A stretch of DNA of 40,835 bases. Source: Streptomyces corynorhini. GTDB taxonomy: Bacteria; Actinomycetota; Actinomycetes; Streptomycetales; Streptomycetaceae. The notes beneath the pieces are model-generated. The model worked only from the letters and a program-made list of their open reading frames with translations. It had not been told where the DNA came from and searched no databases. Where the stretch lies: NCBI RefSeq assembly GCF_003346515.1, contig NZ_QQNA01000064.1:1-40835 (forward strand), read 5' to 3'. Position numbers and translations under genes: made by a program. Of this stretch, positions 15,560 through 23,822 are shown piece by piece; positions within the stretch are counted from its first letter, which is position 1, and every line of letters begins with the position of its first letter.

Positions 15560-16501
15560 ATGGCTGGCACCGCAGGATCCCCCACGTCCCCCCTCGCCCG
15601 CGCCGAGCGCTTCGTCTGGCTGACGGCCCGCGTGCTCGAACAGCGCCGATTCGCCTACCACTTCCTCGGTGCCGGAGCGGGAGCGGACCGCGGGAAGGAG
15701 GCGGTCGAGGCCGCGCTCACCGCGTACCGCGAGGAGGACGGGGGGTACGGGCACGGACTCGAACCCGATCTGCGCGGCCCCGTCAGCCAGCCCCTCCACA
15801 CGGCGCACGCGCTGCGGGTCCTGGACTCCATCGGCCGCTGCGACGGGCCGCGGGTCGAGCGGATCTGCCGCTATCTCACCTCGGTGTCCACCCCCGAGGG
15901 CGCGCTGCCCGCGCTCCACCCCTCGCTGCGGGGCTATCCGCACGCGCCCTTCCTGCCGGTCACCGACAACCCGCCGGGAGATCTGCTGTCGACAGGCCCC
16001 GTCGTCGGCCTGCTGCACCGCAACGAGGTCTGGCACGCCTGGCTGTTCCGGGCCACCGACTTCTGCTGGGCCGCCGTCGACGCCCTGGAGGACACGCATC
16101 CGTACGAGGTCGAGGCCGCGGTGGCGTTCCTGGACGGTGTTCCCGACCGCGCGCGGGCCGAGGCGGCGGCCGACCGGCTCGGACGGCTGGTCCGGGAGCG
16201 CGGGCTGGCGGTGCTCGATCCGGCGCGTCCGGCGGACCGGCCCGTCTACCCGGGATACGCGCCGGGCGAGCACCACTTCCCGCACGACTTCGCGCGCGTG
16301 CCCGGCTCTCTGGCCCGGGGCTGGTTCACCGACGAGGAGATGGAACGCTCGCTCGGCCTCCTCGCCGGCCGCCAGCGCGAGGACGGCGGCTGGCCGGTGA
16401 CCCGGCGCGAGTGGGCGCCGGGGACCGCGCTGGAGTCGCGGCCGATCGTGACCATCGACGCGCTGCTGACCCTGCGGGCGTACGGGCGCGCCATCGGCTG
16501 A
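15560..16501 (+). CDS. Conserved protein resembling prenyltransferase/terpene-cyclase toroid repeats
   Basis: A 313-residue soluble protein I do not recognise by name. Two segments look like the QW/DGG repeats of squalene-cyclase or prenyltransferase alpha-alpha toroids: TAYREEDGGYGHGLEPD near the N-terminus and LAGRQREDGGWPVTRREW near the C-terminus. Between them are regularly spaced helices (HTAHALRVLDSIG, VERICRYLTSV). The DxDD motif of protonating cyclases is not present, so catalysis as a terpene cyclase is doubtful. There is no signal peptide and no membrane segment. The ATG at 15560 follows GGTCGGAAC. It is upstream of lhr with a 108-base gap that contains the lhr damage promoter, and is divergent from DUF3046. 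Confidence 0.75.
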   Translation: MAGTAGSPTSPLARAERFVWLTARVLEQRRFAYHFLGAGAGADRGKEAVEAALTAYREEDGGYGHGLEPDLRGPVSQPLHTAHALRVLDSIGRCDGPRVERICRYLTSVSTPEGALPALHPSLRGYPHAPFLPVTDNPPGDLLSTGPVVGLLHRNEVWHAWLFRATDFCWAAVDALEDTHPYEVEAAVAFLDGVPDRARAEAAADRLGRLVRERGLAVLDPARPADRPVYPGYAPGEHHFPHDFARVPGSLARGWFTDEEMERSLGLLAGRQREDGGWPVTRREWAPGTALESRPIVTIDALLTLRAYGRAIG

Positions 16502-16580
16502 CCGGCCCGGGGCGCCCGCGGCGTCCCTCGTCACGGCAGCCGGATCCCGCGGCAAGGGGCGTTTGCCCAGGTCCGGGCGA

Positions 16581-16603
16581 TTGTCAGTGGCCGGGTGCAC
16601 GAT
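16581..16603 (+). promoter_or_regulatory. RecA-NDp-type DNA-damage promoter of lhr
   Basis: TTGTCAGTG (16581-16589), eight bases, then CACGAT (16598-16603). The first nine bases and the spacing are identical to the recA damage promoter in this window. The -10 is a weaker match (CACGAT against TAnnnT). A start 7 bases past the -10 falls on the A of the lhr ATG at 16610, so the mRNA should be leaderless. Confidence 0.72.
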
Positions 16604-16609
16604 GGGGGC

Positions 16610-19600
16610 ATGGCACGCACCGCGCTCGACTCCTTCTCCCCCGCGACCCGCGGCTGGTTCACGGGGGCCTTCTCCGCACCCACCGCGGCGCAGGAGGGCG
16701 CGTGGCGTGCCATCGGGGAGGGGTCGGACGTGCTGGTCGTGGCCCCGACCGGCTCGGGAAAGACGCTGGCCGCCTTTCTCGCCGCCCTGGACCGACTGGC
16801 CTCGGCGCCACCGCCCGCCGAAACGAAGAAGCGGTGCCGCGTGCTGTACGTGTCGCCGCTGAAAGCCCTCGCCGTCGACGTGGAGCGCAATCTGCGCAGC
16901 CCGCTCACCGGGATCCGGCAGGAGTCGGTGCGGCGCGGGCTGCCCGAGCCCGAGGTGCGGGTGGGTATCCGCTCGGGCGACACCCCGGCCGCCGAGCGGC
17001 GCTCGATGGCCGTCCGGCCGCCCGACATCCTGATCACCACCCCGGAGTCGCTGTTCCTGATGCTCACGTCCTCCGCCAGGGACGCGCTCGCCGGTATCGA
17101 GACGGTGATCCTGGACGAGGTGCACGCCGTCGCGGGGACGAAACGCGGCGCGCACCTGGCGCTGTCCCTGGAGCGGCTGGACGAGCTGCTGCCGCGCCCG
17201 GCCCGCCGCATCGGGCTGTCGGCGACGGTGCGTCCGGTCGAGGAGGTGGCCCGCTATCTGTCGCCGCAGCGCAGGGTGGAGATCGTCCAGCCCGCCTCCG
17301 GCAAGGAGTTCGACCTCTCGGTGGTCGTCCCGGTCGAGGACCTCGGCGAGCTGGGCGGCTCCCCGGCGTCGGACGCGGGCGGCGCGGAGAAGCCGTCGAT
17401 CTGGCCGCATGTGGAGGAGCGCATCGCCGATCTCGTCCAGGCCCACCGCTCCACGATCGTCTTCGCCAACTCCCGCAGACTGGCCGAGCGCCTGTGCAAC
17501 CGGCTCAACGAGATCGGCTACGAACGCGCGACCGGCGAGCCGATGCCGGAGGAGCACTCCCCCGCCCAGCTGATGGCCCAGTCGGGCGCGGCCAGAGGCG
17601 CGCCGCCCCTGCTGGCCCGCGCCCACCACGGCTCGGTCTCCAAGGAGCAGCGCGCCCAGGTGGAGGAGGACCTCAAGGCGGGCCGGCTGCCCGCCGTCGT
17701 GGCCACGTCCAGTCTGGAGCTGGGGATCGACATGGGCGCGGTGGACCTGGTCATCCAGGTCGAGTCGCCGCCCTCGGTCGCCTCCGGCCTCCAGCGGGTC
17801 GGCCGGGCGGGCCACCAGGTGGGCGCGGTCTCCACCGGTGTGGTCTTCCCGAAGTACCGGGGCGATCTGGTGCAGGCCGCCGTGGTCACCGAACGGATGC
17901 GCGGCGGGGAGATCGAGGCACTGCGGGTGCCCGCCAATCCGCTGGACGTGCTGGCCCAGCAGCTGGTGGCCCTGGTCGCGCTGGACAGCAGGCAGGCCGA
18001 CGACCTGCTCGCCCTGGCCCGGCGCTCCGCGCCGTTCGCCTCCCTGCCCGAGTCAGCCTTCACCGCCGTGCTGGACATGCTCGCCGGACGCTATCCCTCG
18101 GACGCCTTCGCCGAGCTGCGCCCGCGCGTGGTGTGGGACCGCGTCACCGGTACGGTCACGGGCCGCCCGGGTGCCCAGCGCCTGGCCGTCACCTCCGGCG
18201 GCACCATCCCCGACCGGGGCCTCTTCGGTGTCTTCCTCGCCGGGGCCGACCCCAAGAAGGGCGGCGGCCGGGTCGGCGAGCTGGACGAGGAGATGGTCTA
18301 CGAGTCCCGGGTCGGAGACGTCTTCACTCTCGGTACCTCGTCCTGGCGGATCGAGGACATCACCCGCGACCGCGTGCTGGTCTCCCCCGCCCCCGGTGTC
18401 CCCGGACGGCTGCCGTTCTGGAAGGGCGACCAACTGGGCCGCCCCCTGGAGCTGGGGCGCGCCGTGGGCGCTTTCCTGCGCGAGGTCGGCTCCCTTCCCG
18501 AGGAGGACGCCCGGCTGCGTCTGACGGCGGCCGGCCTGGACACTCTGGCAGCCGGCAATCTGCTCTCGTACCTCGATGAGCAGCGCCGCTCGTGCGGTCA
18601 TGTCCCCGACGACAGGACGATCCTGGTCGAGCGGTTCCGCGACGAGCTGGGTGACTGGCGGGTGGTGATCCACTCCCCGTTCGGCGCCCAGGTGCACGCC
18701 CCGTGGGCGCTGGCCCTGGGCGCCCGGCTCTCCGAGCGGTACGGCATGGACGCGCAGGTCATGCACGCCGACGACGGCATCGTGCTGCGGCTGCCCGACG
18801 CCGACCTGATGGGGTTCGGCCTCGACGACGAACGGGACGGCGGCAGCGCGGTCTTCGACAGCGAGCAGGCTCCGGTCGGAGCCGCGGACGTGGTGTTCGA
18901 AGGAGGCGACGTCCGGGGGATCGTCACCGATCAGGTGGGCGGCTCCGCGCTGTTCGCCTCCCGGTTCCGGGAGTGCGCGGCGCGGGCGCTGCTGCTGCCG
19001 CGTCGCAGCCCCGGCAAGCGCACACCTCTTTGGCAGCAGCGCCAGCGCGCCGCCCAGCTCCTCCAGGTGGCGAGCGAGTTCGGCTCGTTCCCCATCGTGC
19101 TGGAAGCGGTGCGCGAGTGCCTCCAGGACGTCTTCGACGTCCCCGGTCTCAGCGCGCTGATGACGGACATCGAATCGCGCCGGGTCCGGCTGGTCGAGGT
19201 CACGACGGCGGAGCCCTCCCCGTTCGCCCGGTCGCTGCTCTTCGGCTATGTCGCCCAGTTCCTCTACGAAGGCGACTCCCCGCTCGCCGAGCGGCGGGCC
19301 GCCGCGCTGTCGCTGGACTCCCGGCTGCTGGCGGAGCTGCTCGGCCAGGCCGAGCTGCGGGAGCTGCTCGACCCTGAGGTCCTCACCGAGCTGGAGAGCG
19401 AGCTGCGATGGCGCACCGAGGACCGGCGCGTCAAGGACCTCGAAGGCGTCGCGGACCTGCTGCGGGTGCTGGGCCCGCTGACCGACGCCGAGCTGGCCGA
19501 GCGCGGCGCGCTCGGCTCCTGGGCGCGGGAGCTGGCCTCGGCCCGCCGCGCCATCAGGGTGCGGATCGGCGGAGCCGATCACTGGGCGGCCATCGAGGAC

Positions 19601-21226
19601 GCGGGGCGGCTGCGGGACGCCCTGGGCACGGCGCTGCCCGTCGGCGTGCCCGAAGCCTTCACCGAGCCGGTCAAGGACCCCCTGGGCGACCTTCTGGCCC
19701 GCTACGCGCGGACGCACGGCCCGTTCACCTCATCCGCGGCCGCCGAGCGCTTCGGCCTCGGCTCCGCCGTCACGGACGGCACGCTCCAGCGGCTCGCGGC
19801 GAGCGGCCGCGTCGTCCAGGGCGAGTTCCATCCCTCCGGTATCGGCCAGGAGTGGTGCGACGCCACGGTGCTGCGTCGGCTGCGCCGCCGGTCCCTGGCC
19901 GCGCTGCGTCAGGAGCTGGAGCCGGTGCCGCCCGCCGCGCTCGCCACCTTCCTCCCGCAGTGGCAGCATCTGAGCGGCAACAGTCTGCGGGGCATCGACG
20001 GGCTGGCCCGCGCCATCGAGCAGTTGCAGGGCGCTCCCGTCCCCGCCTCGGCGCTGGAGAAGCTGGTTCTCGCCTCCCGTGTCTCCGGATACACGCCCGC
20101 GCTGCTGGACGAGCTGACCACCACCGGCGAAGTCCTGTGGGCGGGCGCGGGCTCCCTGCCCGGCAAGGACGGCTGGGTGTCGCTGTATCTGGCGGACGCC
20201 GCTCCCCTGCTGCTGCCGCCCGCGCACCCATTGGAGCAGACCGCTCTGCACGCCTCCGTGCTGACCACGCTCTCCGGCGGCTACGGCCTGTTCTTCCGGC
20301 AGATCGCCGACCAGGTCCGCGCCACCACCCACCCCGACGCGACGGACCCGCTGCTGGCCGACGCCCTCTGGGACCTCGCCTGGGCGGGTCTGCTCACCAA
20401 TGACACGCTGGCTCCGCTGCGCGCCCTGCTCGGCTCGGGCCGCACCGCGGGCTCCACCGCCCACCGCGCCCGGCGGACGGTGCCGCGCGGGCGGTACGGC
20501 ACGCCGACCGCCGCGGCAAGACCCGCCTCCCGCACCGGCCCGCCCACGGTCAGCGGCCGCTGGTCGCTGCTCCCCGCCGTCGAGCCCGATCCCACGCACC
20601 GCGCCCACGCGCTGGCCCGCACGCTGCTGGACCGGCACGGCGTGGTGACCCGGGGCGCCGTCACAGCCGAAGGGGTGACGGGCGGCTTCTCCGCGATCTA
20701 CCGGGTGCTGTCCGCGTTCGAGGACAGCGGGCAGGCGCGCCGCGGCTATGTCGTGGAGGGCCTGGGCGCCGCCCAGTTCGCGATGGACGGTGCCGTCGAC
20801 CGGCTGCGCGCGGCGGCGACGGCGCGCGACCGCGCGCCGTCGCCGCCCTCCCCGCAGGCCGTGGTCCTGGCCGCCGCGGACCCCGCCAACGCCTACGGGG
20901 CGGCGCTGCCCTGGCCGGAACCACCGACCGGTGCCGGGCACAAACCGGGCCGCAAGGCAGGTGCGCTGGTCGTCCTGGTCGACGGCGAGCTGACGCTCTA
21001 CATGGAGCGCGGCGGCAAGACGCTGCTGGCGTGGCCCACCGACCCGGAGGACCCCGCGCTGCGCTCGGCGACCGAGGCCCTGGCGGGCGCGGCCCGCGCG
21101 GGTGCCCTCGGCACCGTGACCGTGGAGCGGATCAACGGGGTCCCCGCGCTGACCGCTCCCCTGGGCCGCGCCCTTGAGGCGGCCGGCTTCCACGCCACCC
21201 CCAGAGGACTGCGGCTGCGTCCTTGA
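16610..21226 (+). CDS. lhr: Large helicase Lhr (DEAD/DEAH superfamily 2)
   Basis: A 1538-residue ATP-dependent 3'-to-5' helicase of the long Lhr type, known in mycobacteria as DNA-damage inducible. Walker A APTGSGKT has its Lys at 51, Walker B is DEVH at 169-172, motif III is GLSATVRP, and motif VI is QRVGRAGHQ. After the two RecA-like domains comes the winged-helix and beta-barrel Lhr core, then the long C-terminal region found only in long Lhr proteins. That region includes the Pro/Arg-rich stretch around residues 1280-1310 that looks like a flexible joint. Start choice: ATG 16610 (MARTALDSFSPATRGWF) fits the family, while an in-frame GTG at 16595 lies inside the promoter. It is followed after 61 bases by nei. 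Confidence 0.96.
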   Translation: MARTALDSFSPATRGWFTGAFSAPTAAQEGAWRAIGEGSDVLVVAPTGSGKTLAAFLAALDRLASAPPPAETKKRCRVLYVSPLKALAVDVERNLRSPLTGIRQESVRRGLPEPEVRVGIRSGDTPAAERRSMAVRPPDILITTPESLFLMLTSSARDALAGIETVILDEVHAVAGTKRGAHLALSLERLDELLPRPARRIGLSATVRPVEEVARYLSPQRRVEIVQPASGKEFDLSVVVPVEDLGELGGSPASDAGGAEKPSIWPHVEERIADLVQAHRSTIVFANSRRLAERLCNRLNEIGYERATGEPMPEEHSPAQLMAQSGAARGAPPLLARAHHGSVSKEQRAQVEEDLKAGRLPAVVATSSLELGIDMGAVDLVIQVESPPSVASGLQRVGRAGHQVGAVSTGVVFPKYRGDLVQAAVVTERMRGGEIEALRVPANPLDVLAQQLVALVALDSRQADDLLALARRSAPFASLPESAFTAVLDMLAGRYPSDAFAELRPRVVWDRVTGTVTGRPGAQRLAVTSGGTIPDRGLFGVFLAGADPKKGGGRVGELDEEMVYESRVGDVFTLGTSSWRIEDITRDRVLVSPAPGVPGRLPFWKGDQLGRPLELGRAVGAFLREVGSLPEEDARLRLTAAGLDTLAAGNLLSYLDEQRRSCGHVPDDRTILVERFRDELGDWRVVIHSPFGAQVHAPWALALGARLSERYGMDAQVMHADDGIVLRLPDADLMGFGLDDERDGGSAVFDSEQAPVGAADVVFEGGDVRGIVTDQVGGSALFASRFRECAARALLLPRRSPGKRTPLWQQRQRAAQLLQVASEFGSFPIVLEAVRECLQDVFDVPGLSALMTDIESRRVRLVEVTTAEPSPFARSLLFGYVAQFLYEGDSPLAERRAAALSLDSRLLAELLGQAELRELLDPEVLTELESELRWRTEDRRVKDLEGVADLLRVLGPLTDAELAERGALGSWARELASARRAIRVRIGGADHWAAIEDAGRLRDALGTALPVGVPEAFTEPVKDPLGDLLARYARTHGPFTSSAAAERFGLGSAVTDGTLQRLAASGRVVQGEFHPSGIGQEWCDATVLRRLRRRSLAALRQELEPVPPAALATFLPQWQHLSGNSLRGIDGLARAIEQLQGAPVPASALEKLVLASRVSGYTPALLDELTTTGEVLWAGAGSLPGKDGWVSLYLADAAPLLLPPAHPLEQTALHASVLTTLSGGYGLFFRQIADQVRATTHPDATDPLLADALWDLAWAGLLTNDTLAPLRALLGSGRTAGSTAHRARRTVPRGRYGTPTAAARPASRTGPPTVSGRWSLLPAVEPDPTHRAHALARTLLDRHGVVTRGAVTAEGVTGGFSAIYRVLSAFEDSGQARRGYVVEGLGAAQFAMDGAVDRLRAAATARDRAPSPPSPQAVVLAAADPANAYGAALPWPEPPTGAGHKPGRKAGALVVLVDGELTLYMERGGKTLLAWPTDPEDPALRSATEALAGAARAGALGTVTVERINGVPALTAPLGRALEAAGFHATPRGLRLRP

Positions 21227-21287
21227 GCCCGCGCCCCGCCGCCGCCCGTCCCCCGCGAGCCGCCGCCCGTCCCGCATCATGGAAGAC

Positions 21288-22046
21288 ATGCCCGAAGGAG
21301 ACACCGTCTGGCAGACCGCCCGCCGCCTGCACACTGCCCTGGCCGGGCAGCGGCTGACCCGCTCCGAGCTGCGCGTCCCCCGGTTCGCGACCGCCGACCT
21401 CACGGGCCGTACGGTGCTGGACGTCACCCCGCGCGGCAAGCACCTGCTCACCCGGGTCGAAGGCGGTCTCACCCTCCACTCGCACCTGCGCATGGACGGC
21501 TCCTGGAAGGTGTACGAGCCCGGCGAGCGGTGGCGCGGCGGCGCGGCGCATCAGATCCGGGCCATTCTCGGTACGGCCGCACGCACGGCGGTCGGCTACC
21601 GCCTGCCCGTCCTGGAGCTGCTGCGCACCAGCGAGGAGGAACGGGTCGTCGGCCATCTGGGACCCGATCTGCTCGGACCCGACTGGGCCCCGGACATCGC
21701 CCTGCGCAACCTGTTGGCCGAGCCGTCCCGCTCGCTCGGAGAGGCCCTGCTCGATCAGCGCAATCTCGCCGGGGTCGGCAACATCTTCAAGTCCGAGACC
21801 TGCTTCCTGGTCCGCGCGACCCCGTGGCTGCCCATCGGCCGGCTCCCCGAGCCGGAGCGCCTGGTGGCCGCGGCGAAGAGAGCGCTGGAAGCCAACCGGA
21901 CCCGGCCCGGCGGGTCGCGGCGACTGTACGTGTACGGTCGCGCCGGCAGCGCCTGTCCCCGGTGCGGTACCGGTATCCGCGGCGCGGACCAGGACGGGCG
22001 CCCCACCTACTGGTGCCCCGGTTGCCAGTCGGGGCCCAGTCCCTGA
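21288..22046 (+). CDS. nei: Fpg/Nei-family DNA glycosylase (Nei2-like endonuclease VIII)
   Basis: A 252-residue base-excision repair enzyme that removes oxidised pyrimidines and cuts the strand at the abasic site. The catalytic N-terminus MPEGDTV has the Pro2 nucleophile and Glu3. The helix-two-turn-helix shows LLDQRNLAGVGNIFKSE. A C-terminal zinc finger has CPRC at 223-226 and CPGC at 243-246. Length is typical for actinobacterial Nei2. ATG 21288 is chosen because the family requires the processed N-terminal PEGD. It is in the same direction as lhr and 61 bases behind it, giving a lhr-nei repair pair that may share the damage promoter. Confidence 0.95.
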   Translation: MPEGDTVWQTARRLHTALAGQRLTRSELRVPRFATADLTGRTVLDVTPRGKHLLTRVEGGLTLHSHLRMDGSWKVYEPGERWRGGAAHQIRAILGTAARTAVGYRLPVLELLRTSEEERVVGHLGPDLLGPDWAPDIALRNLLAEPSRSLGEALLDQRNLAGVGNIFKSETCFLVRATPWLPIGRLPEPERLVAAAKRALEANRTRPGGSRRLYVYGRAGSACPRCGTGIRGADQDGRPTYWCPGCQSGPSP

Positions 22047-22067
22047 CGCCTCGTCGAACCTGGCACC

Positions 22068-22192
22068 TCATCGATCGTGACGCCGCGTCGGATCTGACGC
22101 CAGGTCGCACCTGACACCAGGCCGGACCTGATATCGCGTCGGCCTTGCTCCACGTCGAGCCCCGCGGTTCATCGATCCTGACGCCGCATCGG
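22068..22192. repeat. Imperfect direct repeats downstream of nei
   Basis: The 24-base sequence at 22068-22091 (TCATCGATCGTGACGCCGCG...) recurs at 22169-22192 with 22 of 24 bases matching. The DNA between them is made of related pieces (TGACGCCAGGTCGCACC, TGACACCAGGCCGGACC). The second copy covers the stop codon of the next gene. No gene lies between 22047 and 22168. Confidence 0.7.
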
Positions 22193-22501
22193 TCCCGGCG
22201 GCTCATCCGCGCCCGCCGGCCGCTCGGCCCGGACCCCGGCCGGCCGCCGCGACGCCGCGACATGGATCGGCAGCAGGCTCAGTCCCCAGCCACCCGCCGC
22301 CACCGCCCCTTCCACCAGCCCGGTGTGCTCGGGCTCCAGAGCCAGCCGCAGCACCGCCCACCACCACAGGCCGGCCGATGCCAGCGCCGGCAGAAGGGCC
22401 CATCGCCGTGCCATGGCTGCCTCCTCCGGCCAACGCTGGATGAGCGAGTCCCCCCACCCGCCTACGGGAGGGGGAGCCGACGCTACTTCAGACTCGTCCA
22501 T
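22169..22501 (-). CDS. Small hypothetical membrane protein
   Basis: About 110 residues starting MDESEVASAPPPVGG, with two probable membrane helices (ALLPALASAGLWWWAVLRLAL and GLVEGAVAAGGWGLSLLPIHVAA) and an Arg/Pro-rich tail. It has no recognised domain. A GTG at 22525 would add eight residues, and a later ATG (MARRWALLPAL) would trim the N-terminus. None has a convincing ribosome site. Codon bias supports coding. It lies between nei and dps, convergent to nei. The 3' end lies inside a decayed repeat region, so its C-terminus may vary between strains. Confidence 0.55.
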   Translation of the reverse strand: MDESEVASAPPPVGGWGDSLIQRWPEEAAMARRWALLPALASAGLWWWAVLRLALEPEHTGLVEGAVAAGGWGLSLLPIHVAASRRPAGVRAERPAGADEPPGPMRRQDR

Positions 22502-22567
22502 CCGGCCCGGCAGAATCACCCACACGGAGGGCGCATCGGATGCACGCTCCGGCGCGCGGCAACGCGC

Positions 22568-22632
22568 GCTCCGGGTCCCCGCGGGGACCCGGAGCGGGAG
22601 CCGGGACGACCCCGCCCCGTCCCGGCTCCCGC
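22568..22632 (-). terminator. Two back-to-back strong hairpins downstream of dps
   Basis: The first hairpin met by the dps transcript is a perfect 14-bp stem, GCGGGAGCCGGGAC (22594-22607) with GTCCCGGCTCCCGC (22619-22632) and an 11-base loop. It overlaps by two bases a second perfect 13-bp stem, GCTCCGGGTCCCC (22568-22580) with GGGGACCCGGAGC (22583-22595). Neither has a U run. They lie about 46-110 bases beyond the dps stop and probably terminate or protect its mRNA. Confidence 0.75.
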
Positions 22633-22678
22633 CCCCTCACCCGGCCGACGTCCCGCGTCACCCGGCCGAGATCCCGCT

Positions 22679-23149
22679 CTAGGCGCTCTCCGCCTGGAAC
22701 ATCCAGGCGTGCTTCTCGAGGTCCGCGGCCACCTGGATCAGCACATCCTGCGTCACCGGGTCCGGGGCATCCGTCACCTCGATCCGCTCACGCATCCGGG
22801 TGACCACCGCGCCGAGCGCGTCCACCAGGATCCGTACCGCGTCCACGTCCTTGATCCAGCCGTTGGGAACGGTACCGATCGCACTCGTCGCGGCCACGGT
22901 CGCCGCCCGCCCGTCCGGCGTCACGCCCATCGCGGAGGCCCGCTCCGCGACGGTGTCCGAGTGCTGCCGCGCCGTGGTCACGACTTCGTCGAGCTGGAGG
23001 TGTACGGAGCGGAAGCGCGGCCCGACGATGTTCCAGTGGACCTGCTTGGCCACCAGCGAGAGGTCGACCAGGTCGACCAGCGCGCCCTGAAGCGCCTCAC
23101 CGACCAGCTTCAGATTCTCCTCGGACAAGGAACTCTTCACGACAGACAT
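22679..23149 (-). CDS. dps: Dps-family DNA-protecting ferritin
   Basis: A 156-residue mini-ferritin that stores iron and shields DNA under starvation or oxidative stress, forming a dodecamer. The shared-subunit ferroxidase residues are all present: H38 (AKQVHWNIVG), H50, D54 (HLQLDEVV), D65 and E69 (HSDTVAERASAMG). These are the classical Dps spacing. The ATG at 23149 is preceded by GGAGGATCTTGC, a good ribosome site. There is no long Lys-rich DNA-binding tail at either end. It has a strong hairpin pair behind it and short direct repeats ahead of it. Confidence 0.94.
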   Translation of the reverse strand: MSVVKSSLSEENLKLVGEALQGALVDLVDLSLVAKQVHWNIVGPRFRSVHLQLDEVVTTARQHSDTVAERASAMGVTPDGRAATVAATSAIGTVPNGWIKDVDAVRILVDALGAVVTRMRERIEVTDAPDPVTQDVLIQVAADLEKHAWMFQAESA

Positions 23150-23180
23150 GCAAGATCCTCCAGTTCCGTGCTCTTCCGGT

Positions 23181-23224
23181 CTCAGTTCACTTCTCAGTTC
23201 CCACCATGGCACAAATAGCACAAA
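23181..23224 (-). promoter_or_regulatory. Short direct repeats in the dps upstream region
   Basis: CTCAGTTC occurs at 23181-23188 and 23193-23200 (period 12). GCACAAA occurs at 23209-23215 and 23218-23224 (period 9). They lie 32 to 75 bases before the dps ATG, in the expected promoter and 5' leader. No clear -35/-10 pair was identified. They may be regulator sites or chance. Confidence 0.35.
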
Positions 23225-23245
23225 GCGGGCTCCTGACGGGAGAAC

Positions 23246-23283
23246 GAGAGCCCCGGTCGGTACGGGTACCAACCGGGGCTCTC
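23246..23283 (-). terminator. Hairpin terminator behind clgR
   Basis: GAGAGCCCCGGT (23246-23257) and ACCGGGGCTCTC (23272-23283) form a perfect 12-bp stem with a 14-base loop. It lies 47 bases beyond the clgR stop and upstream of dps, separating the rimO-pgsA-cinA-clgR operon from dps. Confidence 0.75.
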
Positions 23284-23329
23284 GGCAAACCTCTTGGAAC
23301 TGCTCGAAACTGAGCGGAACCCAGCACTG

Positions 23330-23713
23330 TCAGGCGGCGACGACGTCCACCGCTTCCGTAGGCGCTTTGATGGTCACCCGTTCCGTCGGCACTCCGGCCA
23401 CCGACGTCACAGAGACGGAATTGAGCATGGGGCGTACTGGCGCAGACAGCGGCTCGTTCGCCGCCGCCGACGCGGCCAGCTCCGCCAACGACAGTTCGTC
23501 GCTCACTTCACGCATCAGCTCGGACATCCGTACGTCAAGCGCGTCGCAGATCGCGGAGAGCAGCTCGGAGGAAGCCTCCTTCTGCCCCCGCTCCACCTCG
23601 GAGAGATAGCCGAGCGAGACTCGGGCGGACGAGGAGACTTCGCGCAGAGTACGGCCCTGGCGCTGGCGCTGCCGACGCAGCACGTCACCCAGCAGGCGAC
23701 GGAGCAGAATCAT
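23330..23713 (-). CDS. clgR: XRE-family regulator ClgR (Clp/Lon activator)
   Basis: A 127-residue transcription factor with an N-terminal helix-turn-helix (about residues 8-65, including [21 protein letters not shown]) typical of ClgR, which activates clpP1P2, clpC and lon in Streptomyces and mycobacteria. The C-terminus ends in VDVVAA. The final Ala-Ala is the known degradation tag that makes ClgR a ClpP substrate, giving feedback control. ATG 23713 is preceded by GAGGGAG at good spacing. An earlier in-frame start at 23746 would add 11 unlikely residues. It is the last gene of the rimO-pgsA-cinA-clgR run, 110 bases after cinA, and may have its own promoter in that gap. Confidence 0.93.
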   Translation of the reverse strand: MILLRRLLGDVLRRQRQRQGRTLREVSSSARVSLGYLSEVERGQKEASSELLSAICDALDVRMSELMREVSDELSLAELAASAAANEPLSAPVRPMLNSVSVTSVAGVPTERVTIKAPTEAVDVVAA

Positions 23714-23800
23714 CGGTGGCTCCCTCCTCGGACCGCGTAGCCGCATCCTTCACGCCCCACCGTACCGCCTCGCGCCGCGGCCGTGCGGGGAGTGATGTCG

Positions 23801-23822
23801 TGTTCACTCAGGGCTGTAAACA
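23801..23822. promoter_or_regulatory. Imperfect inverted repeat between cinA and clgR
   Basis: TGTTCAC (23801-23807) and GTAAACA (23816-23822) are inverted with one mismatch around 8 bases. The site touches the cinA stop and is about 90 bases upstream of the clgR ATG. It could be an operator for a clgR promoter, but it does not match the ClgR site pattern I remember (TTCGC-N5-GCGAA). Confidence 0.35.

Noticed and set aside
13858..18579. A 1573-codon plus-strand frame running over the AI-2E gene and lhr
   Set aside because: It crosses real genes in both orientations and has only Arg/Pro/Gly-rich composition with no motif. It is a GC-bias artefact.
23801..23822. ClgR autoregulatory box
   Set aside because: The imperfect inverted repeat does not fit the remembered ClgR consensus, so I did not call it an autoregulatory site.
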